A stretch of DNA of 64,000 nucleotides. It comes from Ascidia mentula (Eukaryota; Chordata; Ascidiacea; Phlebobranchia; Ascidiidae). Below the pieces are notes generated by a model. The model made no database searches and had not been told where the DNA came from. It worked only from the letters and a program-made list of their open reading frames with translations. Location of the stretch: the NCBI GenBank assembly GCA_947561715.1, contig OX387199.1, forward strand, positions 17,117,001 to 17,181,000. Reading direction: 5' to 3'. This document shows positions 1-10,900 of the stretch, one piece after another; the first letter of the stretch is position 1, and each line of letters opens with the position of its first letter. The translations under genes were made by a program, and so were the position numbers.

Positions 1-191
1 TTCTTATGGTTACATTAACTTGGAGTTTTTCGCCGCCGAAAAACGCCAAAATCGCATTTAACCCAATGCATTTTTCATTTTGCGTAAAGTGTTACTCATG
101 CGTGACGAAAAGAGTTTCCATTCCATGTTTTAGTATTCTATGGTGTAACTCTGCCATCTGAAAAGCCAGCGACTTACTTTTTTCACACAAA
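1..191. other. left flank of the Harbinger element, no gene seen
   Basis: AT-rich sequence with no coding signal I can support. It does not resemble the sequence on the far side of the transposon. The right flank matches the repeated unit seen again near 14.15, 18.12 and 32.01 kb, but this left flank does not match the expected continuation of that unit, so the element sits at or near a junction. Confidence 0.5.
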
Positions 192-212
192 TACTACGTT
201 TCCATGGCCACT
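192..212 (+). repeat. left terminal inverted repeat of Harbinger element
   Basis: The core ACTACGTTTCCATGGCCACT (193-212) is the exact reverse complement of 3366-3385, and one more base pair matches on the outside. Confidence 0.9.
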
Positions 213-291
213 GAACTGGCGATCGGGCGGGCGGTCTAGAAGGGGTTGCCTGACGGAGTTGAGGCGGAGTATACTCGGCCCGACGGATTTT

Positions 292-447
292 AGTTTTGTT
301 GATGTTGCAAGTCTGCAGGTGTTGAACTGGTCATAAAAATTATGTCAACGCAGCGTTAAGTGCAGATGTTGGTTTTGTTGACTTTGCAAGTCTGCAGATG
401 TTAAAGTGGTCGTAAAAGTTAAGTCAACCCAGCATAAAGGCAGATGT
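292..447 (+). repeat. subterminal tandem repeat inside the Harbinger left end
   Basis: Two diverged copies of a unit of about 78 bp lie head to tail (about 292-368 and 369-447). Each contains TTTTGTTGA, then GCAAGTCTGCAG, then a GTCAA motif and GCAGATGTT. Subterminal repeats are common binding sites for Harbinger proteins. They lie just upstream of a TATA-like run (473-480) and the Myb-like gene, so they may serve both as transposase sites and as promoter sequence. Confidence 0.7.
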
Positions 448-514
448 TCGCTTATATTTCTTTGCAAAAGGGTATATATAGGATATATTATTTATCCAGA
501 AATAATTCAGAAAG

Positions 515-1572
515 ATGGCGAAAGTAGAAGGTGTTGTAAAAAAGTGGACTGACGCGCAAACCAACGATTTAATTGTTATTGCAAAGCAACTAAATTTGGT
601 AGCGAAAACGGATAGCAAATCCAGAAGAAATAAAGATGTTATGCAGCAGGCAGCTGAAGAAATGAGAAAAAAGGGACACAATTTTGACATGTGTGAAGTA
701 TTTTTATTTAAATCGAAATTGTTTCCCACAATAGGCTCACTTGCACAACTGCAGGTTAACATTTTCAGACATCAAGTTCGACGGAAGTGGCGGCTACTTA
801 AATCAAAGTATAACAAAATAAAAGGGGATTTAAACAGATCAGGTGCTTCATCCAAAGGTTTAGACTGGAATCATTTTGAAAAAATGGATGAAATCCTCGG
901 AACAAGACCTCGATCACTGGTATGTGTATATGTTTGCTATTACTTGCATTTACATATAACATAAAAAAATTCTTCTACCAGGCAATGCATCATGCCTCCG
1001 GGTTTGAGTCTGGTAAAGAACCTCTGCCACAGAGTCTTGAAGAGCATGAAGACTCTGAGGATGGTTTGTCAATAAGTGTGTGCACTTAATTGTCACAAAA
1101 CTGAATTGCAATGTTTATTGTGCAGTGTACATACTTGATGAAATTCCATTGGATTTAACTGAACACCTAATAGACTCACAACCCCAATCTGTCACACCAC
1201 CCGTGCATCCAGAAGAAGAGTCTGAAACATTTCCACAATCCGAAGAATATCCCCAAGCACCAACAGAAGAGTCACATAGCTGCGAGGAGCCATGTAGTTC
1301 CCGAACTATTACAGGTAATGTTCCATGAAACCATTTTGCTTTAGTTAATATTATATGGTCTTTTATAAGGTTCTTCAAGCAGAACAAGAAGAAGAAAACG
1401 GCAGAGTGCAGTGATGAAAAAAAAGGAGAGTGCCAGCACTGAAAATATACTAAATTTTTTAAAAGACAGCCAAGAAACTAACCAAAAAAATATAGAAAAC
1501 ATGGTTAATGTCCTGACACGTCTAGCTGATGTGCTCACCTCGTCTATTGATTCACAAAATACTTCAAAATAA
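515..1572 (+). CDS. Harbinger Myb/SANT-like DNA-binding protein (266 aa, five exons)
   Basis: This is the accessory DNA-binding protein of the transposon. Proposed exons are 515-690, 769-919, 982-1063, 1126-1314 and 1370-1572. All junctions are GT-AG and the phases fit, giving 266 residues. The N-terminal third is the SANT/Myb-like trihelix: KKWTD, then the spliced helix HQVRRKWRLLK followed by KSKYNKIK, typical of Harbinger Myb-like proteins. The middle is acidic and proline-rich. Near the start of the last exon is the basic cluster RTRRRKR, a likely nuclear signal, followed by a probable helical tail. The first intron (691-768) has no stop and could be read through, but splicing from GACAT|GTGTG restores the trihelix best. 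A TATA-like run lies 35-42 bp upstream of the start codon. Confidence 0.85.
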
Positions 1573-1705
1573 GGCAAATTATTGTGAATTTCAAGTGCCA
1601 TGTTTTCTTTCTTTTCTTCTTGTACTGTTGCAACAATGCAAACATTCAATTCATATTTACATTTTATTAAAAAGAACTGATGAAATGAAATTTGGTGCTA
1701 CTTTA

Positions 1706-3175
1706 TTACAAATTACATAAATAATCTGCAATGGTGGTGCGAACTTGACTGTCCACTGCAGCATCTGGTTGTGAAGTGGACCCATGGATCAGAGTAATTT
1801 CAGTATCCCTTGGGACAGGTGATTGGGCCTCTTCGCACATGTTATGCATTATGCAACATGCTGCAATAATGAAAGGAGCTTCTTTCATGTCAACATCTAG
1901 TTGTCGCTTCAATATTCGCCAACGAGCCTTAAGCCTCCCAAAAGCATTCTCAACCACAATACGAACACTGCTATGGTGATAATTAAATGTCTCCTGTTTG
2001 TCAGTTAAGCTAGACCCAGTGTACGGCCTCATGAGCCAGGGGTATGCAGAATCTCCAACAATCATCAAAGGAATCTGTACATTGTTGATGGTAATGGTGC
2101 CCTATTAAACACAAACATAACAACTTAAATTGGTTGAAGCATGGTGATATTAAAAACTTTGTACTTTTGGTAGGTTGGATGCATTTTTGTACAAATGAGA
2201 GGCACGCAGCACAGATGCGTCATGCACACTGCCAGGCATTTTGACTGAGACATCTCTGAATCTTAAAAACATATATTAAATGTAATGAAATATAAACAGA
2301 ATCATACAATCTTCACCTATACTGATTATCAACCACTGCTTGAAGCACAAGAGATGGGAACCTTTTTCTGTTTATAAAATCTCTTATTCCATGTTTTGGT
2401 GGTTTTACATGTATATGGCATCCATCAATTGCCCCAAATACTTGCGGAAATCCAGACTTTTGATGATTCTGATTTGCTATTATTTGGGCTTCAGTGGATT
2501 TAGGAAGATAAATGAACTGTTTGTGTTTCTTGCAAAGAGCCTTACAAAACCTACAAGAAAAACATTTTAGCTGCAATATAGTTTCCTGTATTTGCTCAGT
2601 ACCTGTGCAAACACCGGTGAACGGATGTCTTGTGTATTCCGAAGGCAACTCCAACAACTCTAAATTCAGCTGCTGAAGCTAATTTATACAAGGCAACTGC
2701 AATCCTTTTTTCAAGGGGTATAGGTGTCCTAACTGATCTATCATCTACAAATGACAATGTTTTTAAGTTTATGGAAAGTTCACAAAAAATCTAGTTCAAA
2801 ATGTATAACCTGGTTTCAAATCTTCACCAAGCAGCAAAATAAGCTGTTGAAAAGTAGACTTTCTAATCCGGAAATGTTTTAGCCAATCGGAGTCATCGAA
2901 GTTTTTCACAACAGTGTCCCACCAATCAGTAGATCTGTATTATTATTAAGATAATATAAACTGTGCTCAAAGAAAGGAAGAAATACTCCTCCAAACCTTT
3001 GAAGCATCCAAAACCTTCTTTTTTTAACTGTAGCCTGGCCACTGAGGTCATGTGCAATAAGCATACTTGTTGCCTGAAGGCATGTAGTTTGGTTCTGCAC
3101 CATAACAATCAAAACAGCTAATTGTAATGCAAAAACAGTTAACAGAACTAAATCTTGTGATGTTTGTGGTTCCAT
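1706..3175 (-). CDS. PIF/Harbinger DDE transposase (390 aa, six exons)
   Basis: This enzyme cuts and pastes the element; relatives include vertebrate HARBI1. Exons in order of transcription are 3175-2997, 2934-2810, 2744-2603, 2550-2317, 2261-2165 and 2101-1706, all GT-AG with matching phases, giving 390 residues. The catalytic acidic residues are all visible: D in GAIDGCHI (exon 4), D in VGDSAYP and E in VENAFGRLK (both exon 6). Family blocks PGSVHD (exon 5) and AACCIMHN (exon 6) are also present. Exon 1 carries the basic-aromatic motif KKRRFW, and exon 3 encodes a helix-turn-helix-like stretch ending VHRCLH. The start at 3175 is the only upstream Met in frame before the exon-1 core. No lesion was seen, so the protein may be active. 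Confidence 0.9.
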
Positions 3176-3365
3176 GGCACGTTTTGTTCAAAACCACTTT
3201 GTCCGATACTCTGCAAGACAGCATCTGCCAGCTGCCGCGCAAGGGAAATCCCAAAAATCTATACGCCTCACCGGTCACAAAACGGCCATGGAAACGCAAG
3301 CGGTTATGCGCCTGTTCGTTCGGGCCGAGTATGCGATCGGGCCATGTTTTCGGGCTATGTGCGAA

Positions 3366-3386
3366 AGTGGCCATGGAAACGTAGTA
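3366..3386 (-). repeat. right terminal inverted repeat of Harbinger element
   Basis: Exact reverse complement of 192-212. A related CCATGGAAACG motif occurs about 80 bp inside the element (near 3288), and a GGCCGAGTATGCGATCGGG segment (about 3323-3341) partly mirrors the left subterminal region. Confidence 0.9.
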
Positions 3387-4004
3387 AAAGATAGATGATA
3401 ATCAATATTTATCAATAAAAACAAAGTGCTTTGAATTTCTCGACTTGCGGAATTACGTGGCGGCAAACTGTTCCTATGGCATGTTGTTGCGCGCGTGTAA
3501 ATGTAATTTGCTAAAGGGAAGTTATCCCAATGAATACATGACAAGTATTGAAAAGATGAAAGAACCTTGCTTACCGCCGCAGACGACTTCCTCTAGTTCT
3601 CTCAGACGAACAGGTATTTTAGATATTTAGAGTTGTGTAGACACATGGCTTATGGAAGACGTGACATCCCTCAAAGACTATCTGATCTGGTAGAATAATC
3701 GCGTGTAAGGCATTCTTCCAGGCATGCTGCCTTGCGCGAATTTGGTTAGATTCGTGTGCGCAAAAGTACAGGGTCTTTATCCAACACCAGTTTAGGAGGA
3801 GAAGTTTGTGTATAGGTCAGCGAAACATTCCTGTGGACGGCTATCGTCACGTACATAGAAAAATTTCACCTTCGGTGAGCGCACAGGAAAAACAGGAAGA
3901 GATACTTGTACATTTATACTAGTAATCGAATATATACGCACACACACGTACACACAATTTTGCAGTGATTTATGTTTTATTCGCCAGTAAAAAAAGAGTT
4001 ACAG
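3387..4004. repeat. unit-start repeat Q, copy 1
   Basis: Non-coding sequence also found at about 14145-14765, 18120-18735 and 32010-32595. It includes a TTCCTGTGGACGGCTATCGTCACG segment broken only by copy-specific substitutions, and a short ACACACAC run before the fossil. No gene is supported. Confidence 0.7.
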
Positions 4005-4700
4005 TTTTGCAATTGCGGCGGGGGAAATTCTGTCGTTTTCACTCAGGTCGAATGAAAACGCATTGACAATCTGTGACATGAAAAATCCGCGCGCGCGAAA
4101 CAGTAAACAGTAGATGCAATGGGGTCCGCACGCCGACGACAAGGGGTTTCGATAACAGGCGAATTCGACGTCTACCTGTCGGCGTTTTTATTTCAAAAGG
4201 CGACGATTTCTCTGTGAAACGGTCGTCGGCCTAACGTGTCGTAATATTCGCCGCGAACCTCTGAATCGAAATACAAAGCAAGCCAATGCGTTACTTTCGT
4301 CAGTATTTACGACGCAAACCTTGGGCTTGGGGTGATTTAGGTTTGTCAGCTCGTCGCGGGCGTACATGCCATAAAACCGAGTTCGTGTGGCCGAATTGCG
4401 CAACAAAATCGACGCGTTTTCAGTTTTGTCCATCGCACACTCCGGCCGAATAGTCGAAAATGACTTTTTTGAATTTGTCGATTTGAATAATGCAGTCAAA
4501 TTCGGCGCACACCAAAGTATTTATAGAATTCGGCAGCGCCGTTCCAAAATGTGCCTCCAGACGAAGGTTCCCGTGTTTTACCAATCTGAAAGCCTGGTCG
4601 GGCGTCAGGTCGAAGCAGTAAAGCGTGAAACCGCGGCCGTAATCGGTGAGCAATATTGCCCTTGCCCAAAAGAAGCTTCCAGTCCCCATAAAGAGTGTCC
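4005..4700 (-). mobile_element. Polinton/adintovirus-type fossil, copy 1 (capsid C-end and protease N-end)
   Basis: Minus-strand translation shows two viral pieces. The first resembles the C-terminal part of the F54H12.2-like capsid protein family of Polintons and adintoviruses (motifs FDLTPD, KHGNLRLE, FGTALPNS). The second resembles the start of the adenain-type cysteine protease (FYGMYARDEL, then VVNTDES). Capsid next to protease is usual for these elements. The copy is partial and broken, with several breaks. It is duplicated together with the host unit, so it was inserted before the tandem duplication. Family assignment rests on remembered motifs. Confidence 0.7.
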
Positions 4701-4764
4701 AAAAAAAAGGACTAACGGTCAGCGAACAGTTAACAAAAGACGCACTCTCACACAAAAACAATGA

Positions 4765-5151
4765 AGGACTTCTCTAAGGCGACACATTTAAGCTGGCCAA
4801 TAAAATCACATAAAACACAGCTGTTGCATAGAAACTAGTTACGAGATCAAATCACGTGAGAAAGCAACCGTTGCTACAGATATGCTGGACAAGACGCTAC
4901 CTAAAATGCCTTAACACAAAAAAACCATAGAAAGAGATTCCGGAGGTTGATGACGAAACTGGCTGTTATGTGACCATAGTTCATATTTCTATGAATGCGA
5001 ACGTTGCTATGTAACGTAAAAATACGTAACACCCCTTGGTTACGAAACTTTTGTTAAGCTTGATCGGTTTGCAGTAGGCGAGGATTCAAACATAACTCAT
5101 TGACGTTCTAAAACAATTCGAAGGATTTACACCATCCGCAAAACAAGCGAG
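4765..5151 (+). promoter_or_regulatory. promoter/leader cassette P1a ahead of membrane-protein gene
   Basis: This segment ends in a likely non-coding first exon closing at 5151 with a strong donor (AAGCGAG|GTGAGT). The core from about 5030 (TTGATCGGTTTGCAGTAGGC, then ATTCAAACATAACTCATT and CAATTCGAAGGATTTACACC) recurs at about 7586, 21190, 24411, 34910 and 37428. Because it precedes two different genes in each unit with the same donor, it is best read as a shared promoter plus 5' UTR exon. No TATA box is obvious. The transcription start is inferred, not seen. Confidence 0.6.
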
Positions 5152-5702
5152 GTGAGTATTTCCAGGAATTATCTGTGGATAAGAAGAAGGCGCCATTCAG
5201 CTCGGAGTAAGAAATTAGCATGTAAATTAAGACACTGAGACATTTGCGGTGAAAAAGCGTTGTCTGGTTTCCGATGTTTTTAGAGTTTCGTGCACCTCAC
5301 TCAACAAATTGGATTTGAGTAACAATATGTGGATTTGTTCGAACGATGAGATTTTGTGGCCGCGCGATTTGGTTCACAGCTGAACGACCTCTCGGTGAGA
5401 AAAGTGCAGCGTCACTGCACCCATTGAGGTCCTTTTATCGGCCACCCCTGGGTTACAAAGCAAACCAAATTGGGTTACTTTTACCCACCTTATTTGGAAA
5501 CAAGATTTGGTTTTCTTGTTGGGGATTTTCATATTTCCGATTACGGCAATAAAACAGGTTTATGGGGTCGAACAAAAAGATAAACAGGTTTTTACTTTCC
5601 CAATTCTCTATTTCGTAATCGTGTATAAGCGTGAAATATAGCTTCTTCAGTAAGTGGGTGTCAACCCATGTTAAACTACGTTCATCCTTACCAAGCAAAT
5701 GT

Positions 5703-7223
5703 ATGTTTTATGCAGTTGTATTTCTCATCGCTTTCGTTCTCATCATGATTGTCGAACTTGTATTCTTCTTGCGGCGCAACGAGCACATTGCCCTATGCAG
5801 ACAGAAGAAGTACAAGCCCGACGAAAAACCTCCACAAAACACGTAAGAATTTACAACAACCACCGCACACGGAATTCGAACCCTTGACCTATCGATCAAC
5901 TCGTTACAAGGTCGCATTTTTTTGTTGCAGGGTTGGCGAAAACCAGCCGACATCCGACACACATGAGAATAACAGCAACAACATTTACTCCAACCGTGGC
6001 ACGATGAGATATGATGAACCCGAAGCCAGGAAACTGCTTGTTAACAGGGACATGCATTAGATTCTGGCAAAATATGAAAGGAGAAACTATTATTAATTGA
6101 TCACGAGGAATCAGCTAATAATAATTACTTAAAAGCTTGCATGGCGGGTATTTCAATTTTCCAACGCACCATAATCGCATTGAGTGCATGGCTATGGGAA
6201 GCTGTCACAGATTAGAAAGAAAATTTCGAGTTTTCTTGATAACAAACTTTCTCCTTTTTCAACAGATGGACCGAAGAAGCAAGTTGCAACAGTTACCCCA
6301 ATGCAACCACGACCTTACTGTAAGTCGACACGTAACTTTGATCATTTATGTTTACTGGGGCTATTTCGTTTAAAAGCGGTTTACTATCATATTAACTGTT
6401 ATTACAGTTCACTTTGTATATAATATTTGACAAATACTCCAACACAATACAAAAGATATATAAGCATTATGAAGCCAATAGACAGATGTCCACTGTTTTG
6501 AGATAAAGCAATGTTTGTTTGAATTTCAGCAGATGGTATTTCCTATATCGATGAAACTGACGCTCAACCGTCGTATCGTGGTCCAGTTGAGGAAGTGAAC
6601 ACCCCCAGAAAAACCCCCCAGCGCACCAAGTCTATTCCCGCCAATCGCATCGTCATATCTCTCGGCGACGATCACAAAGTCAACTGCAATTCGATTCGGC
6701 ACCATCCGAAACGTGGGACAATGGTCATCGAACTGGTTTGCTCTGATGACCTAGAGATGGAAGGCACCGAAGACACCGTCCCCGGCATCGATTTAAGTTT
6801 CTTGATGACAGAAGGGGAAACCCCTTCGACCCAAAACACCCCCAAAGCGATAGAGTGCCGTTGGTGACGTGAAACGGTTCCAGCTTGGACACCGACAGCG
6901 ATTCGACACTCAAAGCCGGCTCGCGCACCGGAAATGCGAGTGACGTCACTTCCAGTGCGGCCAGCACCCCCCGCCCGCGTGGAAATTTCTCCCCGCCTGT
7001 GTCTCAAAGACTCCTACCAGGTTCATACAACACTAGATTGCGGAACCAAACTTTCTCTCGCAGCGACCTGAATATTTCACCCCGCTGGGATCAGCACGGG
7101 ACCCCCACGAGCTTGAGGGTCCAAACCACCCGCATTGACAAGTCCCCAACAAGTACGACGTCATTGCCGTCGACGTCATCGGCGGATAAGTACGTAACGC
7201 CGCCGCCGAGTCCCGTCAAATGA
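5703..7223 (+). CDS. unrecognised single-pass membrane protein gene, copy 1 (disrupted)
   Basis: I do not recognise this gene. Exon 1 (5703-5842) begins MFYAVVFLIAF, a hydrophobic signal-anchor of about 19 residues followed by RRNEH and a basic stretch, so the rest is probably cytoplasmic. Exon 2 (5931-6040) encodes a polar segment with YDEPEARKLL. Exon 3 (6266-6319) encodes VATVTPMQPRPY. Exon 4 (6530-7223) encodes a long Ser/Thr/Pro-rich tail with SLGDDHKVN, MVIELVC and a final VTPPPSPVK. In this copy exon 2 lacks the donor present in copy 2 and reads into a stop at 6058-6060, giving a possible product of about 89 residues. Exon 4 also loses frame near 6840 (one C fewer than copy 2). Either a short isoform is made or the gene is decaying. 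Confidence 0.55.
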
Positions 7224-7585
7224 CCGATTGAAAGCGCCAGAATGCTTTTATGATGACGTGCGCGATGACGTTATAGCGGGGCGAAGGGTCAAAGGTTAAG
7301 GAAAACTGTCGCTGTGGGAGGTTTAAGCAAAAAAATGATGTGCTTACCGACAACAATGATCACTTTTTATTTCTATGTTTCTACGATTATCCATTTCTGT
7401 TCAAACCTGTTCTTTTATTTATTCTTTTCTTTTGTTTCGCTTTTAGTAGCGGTAGTGTTAATGTTTTGTTTAGCGTAAAATAAAATACCCAGATACGAAT
7501 TGAACAAAGTCTGAATTCGTGAAGTTTCTTCATTAGTCTATTATCAGGTGGCCACTGTATTATCCAAATAAATTTACCGCTTGAT
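7224..7585 (+). other. 3' region of membrane-protein gene copy 1
   Basis: AT-rich sequence after the stop with an AATAAAATA run near 7480 that could serve as the poly(A) signal. No coding signal. The matching stretches follow the other two copies at about 23449 and 37062. Confidence 0.45.
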
Positions 7586-7696
7586 TGCGAACCTTTTGTT
7601 AGGCTTGATCGGTTTGCAGTAGGCGAAGATTTAAACATGACTCCTTGAAATTCAAAAACAATTCGAAGGATTTACACCATCCGCAAAACAAGCGAG
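7586..7696 (+). promoter_or_regulatory. promoter/leader cassette P1b ahead of SLC13 copy 1
   Basis: Repeats the core of the cassette at 5030-5151, including the CAAGCGAG|GTGAGT donor (exon end 7696). It is shorter than in copy 2: the downstream stretch of about 300 bp seen at 24521-24785 is missing here. The likely acceptor for the SLC13 start exon is TTTTTTTGGCAG ending at 7914. That would give a spliced 5' UTR before the ATG at 7971. Confidence 0.55.
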
Positions 7697-7970
7697 GTGA
7701 GTATTTCCAGGAATTATCTGTGGATAAGAAGAAGGCACATCAGAGAAAAAAAGATGCAGATCGCTGAGATACAAGGGTACGAATCTATAGCCACCTGTCA
7801 TGGTGAAAGCGTCGCATAATTCTGTGGTAAAATTCAAAATGAGACGGATGATGTACATCTACGAGAAGCATTAAATTTTTACTCTCTTTATTTCTGCTAC
7901 GATTTTTTTGGCAGTTATTTATTGTGCTGAGTGCTGTGTGTTTTGATAGAGGATAGAAAATATTATAGAC

Positions 7971-10900
7971 ATGTGTGTGTCTCTCTGGATCCGAAGAGTT
8001 TGGGCGTTTCGTGGAACGTTGTCAGTTATACTACCTCTCATCCTACTTCCGATCCCCTTGATTAGTCAGAGTAAGGTAAGATTAGTTGAATCATTTTTTC
8101 TCTGTCTTTTACCGAACCACTTGGAGTTCCAAGTAGGGTTATGTTTAGTTCAGGGTGGTCCAAGTCTGCGGACAACCTGGGCTACAATACTGTTTTAGCA
8201 AGCTGGTTGGCCGCTACCATCAAAGTTAGGGTTACCGAACTAACTGTGATCGATTGTACTGTCACGGTATTATTTCGGCAACCCAACGCTGCCTCCCTAA
8301 TTCAGAAAAGGCACGGACCCTGCAATAACGACTCACCACTAAAGCTAAAATACCTCACACTGGTTTTACTAAATGGGCGTCTGGGACTTTAATAAATGAA
8401 ATAAAGTGAAAAACGATGATAAAAGCTTTCATTGATTATTATGGCTCTTTTGCGCATATAAGATGATAAAACTTACTTACAATACCAGTATACGCCAATA
8501 AACCCTTCAATACAAATTACGACACAAATAACAACCGAACAGCACGACACCCATCTCAAGACTTCCCGGTCATACACACAGCACTCCTTGCGCCGGGCAG
8601 TCAACCAATTAACGACTTGCACGTTAACCAATGGAGCGTTACGGTGGCTAACATAGAAAACGACTATAGTGCGTAAACACTAAGGGGAATTCGATGAAAC
8701 GTGAGTGCAAAAAACAGAAGAAAAACGAAAGCATATTGCTATGAGTTGTGCACATATGTGTTATTTAGGAGAGCGTTAAATAAACAACGCATATAATCAA
8801 ACAACGCATAAAGGAAAGCATTATTGCCGTGTGTCATTTTCGCTACATTAGTCTGCCAATCAACATAGGCTACTTATCAATGAGTTGTGGGCCTAAGTAA
8901 AAACAGTTATTTTTAAACGAAAAACCTGTCTTCAATTTCCCCAATACCGTTACTAGGTGGCAGCATGCGGTTACACAATCCTTCTCATGGCTGTTTATTG
9001 GATCGCGGAAGTCGTCCCTCTAGCTGTTACCTCTTTTCTTCCTCTTGTCATGTTCCCGATAAGTGGGATCATGACGGGAGCGGAGGTGAGCGCTTCATTT
9101 TTCCGGGATGCGAGCTGGCTGTTTGTGGGAGGGCTCATCATCGCCATTGCGGTGGAGGACACAGGACTTCACAGAAGATGCGCACTGAGAATTTTGATGG
9201 CAATCGGAACCAAGCCAAGACTGTGAGATTTTGTAACATTTATTTTGAGACACACATTGCATGCTGCACTGATGAGACCTGATAGGTCGAAATTGTGTGC
9301 ACAACTGTCCTCAGCTCACGTAGTTGGCACATACCTGACAAAAGTGTTATTTTGTAGGCTGCTGTTCGGATTTATGTCAATAACTTTTTTTCTGTCGATG
9401 TGGATAAGCAACACTGCAACGACAGCGATGATGTTGCCTATGGTTGAAGCTGTTTACAAAGAACTTGAAGCTGAATCTAAGCGGAATATAGAAAAAGTAA
9501 GTTGGCATTTATATCGTGTGTCTGTTTTCCTCATTTTTTGTAACAGCTAAACGACTTTACTTTCTGTGAGGTGCATACAGATGGCCACTGTTTCGACTTA
9601 TAAGGTCTGATAAGTGCAGCTTTGGTGTGACTCTAGACGATCTGTATGCAGCTCACAGAAATCGTATTATTGGTTTCACTTGCTTATATGTATTACTTTT
9701 CTTCAATTTGAACTTCTTTTAACCTTTTTTTAAGAAAAAGAGCGACATGCTGTCGGAGTCGGATGCGGATCTCGAAGAAAATCCTGAAAATGTTTCCACT
9801 GTGTCTTACAACATCCAACCGTTCAAAGTATAAATGAATTTAGTGCAAAGTATAAATTACAGTATAGTGTTTTTCTGCCTGTAGATAGAGTTGGGAGAAA
9901 TACCAACCAACGTCGTCAGTTCAGAAGCGAACGCTGGAAATGAACAGGTAGGTTCAATATTTCTCACAAATATAGATTTTGCCCAAAACAGCTCAACTTA
10001 AACTGTTAAATATTTTCGTCGAATTGATCACAAAACAATGGAAGTCAGGTCAGCACACAGGCATTTATGACTCAGTTGATAGCATGTACGATAGATTGTG
10101 GAAAATTCCAGAAAATATATGTCTGTGGCATGCGTGTGCGTCATCATTACCGTGTGCGGTGCACTGAGGCGTGAAAACAACAAAAATGATGTCTGTTCAA
10201 ATACGGGGTGAACACTGTTGAGTGAAAGCTGTTTGTCACGTTTCACACTTTGACTGAACGCCGGGTCATTTCTAGTCGCTTTATGTTTTTGTTTATCACA
10301 TCAATTCATTAATTAATTGAACTTTGTTTAAATGTAATTATTCAATTGTATAATTTTTTTACTTTAAACCTTGGTGAAAAAAAGATTGCGTGGACCCAAA
10401 TTTTGGCCTTACTAAACAAACAAGCTGCCAAACTTTTGGTAAACTCGATATGATGAGACTGAACACAAACACTTTTTCATATCTAATCAATATTTAGGAC
10501 ATGGAATCTTTCAAACAATCAGAAAACCAGAAACTTGAGTCCATCATTAAGGGAATTACCCTCTGCATACCTTTTGCTTCCGGAATCGGAGGGACGGCAG
10601 CCCTTACCGGGACATTCCCTAATTTGATACTGACAGGGCAATACAAACTGTAGGTTGATGTTGACGTTACCACTTGGTAACCTGGTTGGCTTGTAGTGGT
10701 TGTATCAAGTATTTGCCTAATTATAGGACTTTGGTTAAACTTTGTAGGGCGTTTCCTGGAGCAGATGTGCAACTGACATTCGGAAACTGGATCGTATACG
10801 CTCTTCCACAAGCTTTAGTCATTTTTGTACTCTCGTACGCTTGGCTTTGCTGGTACTTCTTTGGAATCGAGTAAGTATCATCAGAAAATATTAGAGATGG

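Larger units (their letters stand above)
192..3386. mobile_element. intact-looking PIF/Harbinger DNA transposon
   Basis: The element is bounded by perfect inverted repeats of about 21 bp (192-212 and 3366-3386). Between them lie the two genes diagnostic of PIF/Harbinger elements: a Myb/SANT-like DNA-binding protein gene on the plus strand and a DDE transposase gene on the minus strand, converging near 1.6-1.7 kb. In this superfamily the Myb-like protein helps the transposase reach the nucleus and the element ends. Both genes can be spliced without an interrupting stop, and the DDE triad is present, so the copy looks young and possibly autonomous. A clean 3-bp TAA/TTA target duplication is not evident at the ends as I define them, so the exact boundaries may be off by a base or two. 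Confidence 0.9.

Noticed and set aside
3921-3960. AC-rich run as a regulatory site
   Set aside because: A short simple repeat present in all Q copies with no further support.
4387-4764. plus-strand open stretch starting MAELRNKIDAF
   Set aside because: Lies opposite the viral capsid/protease fossil, which explains the sequence better; repeated at 19116 and 33002 only because the fossil is repeated.
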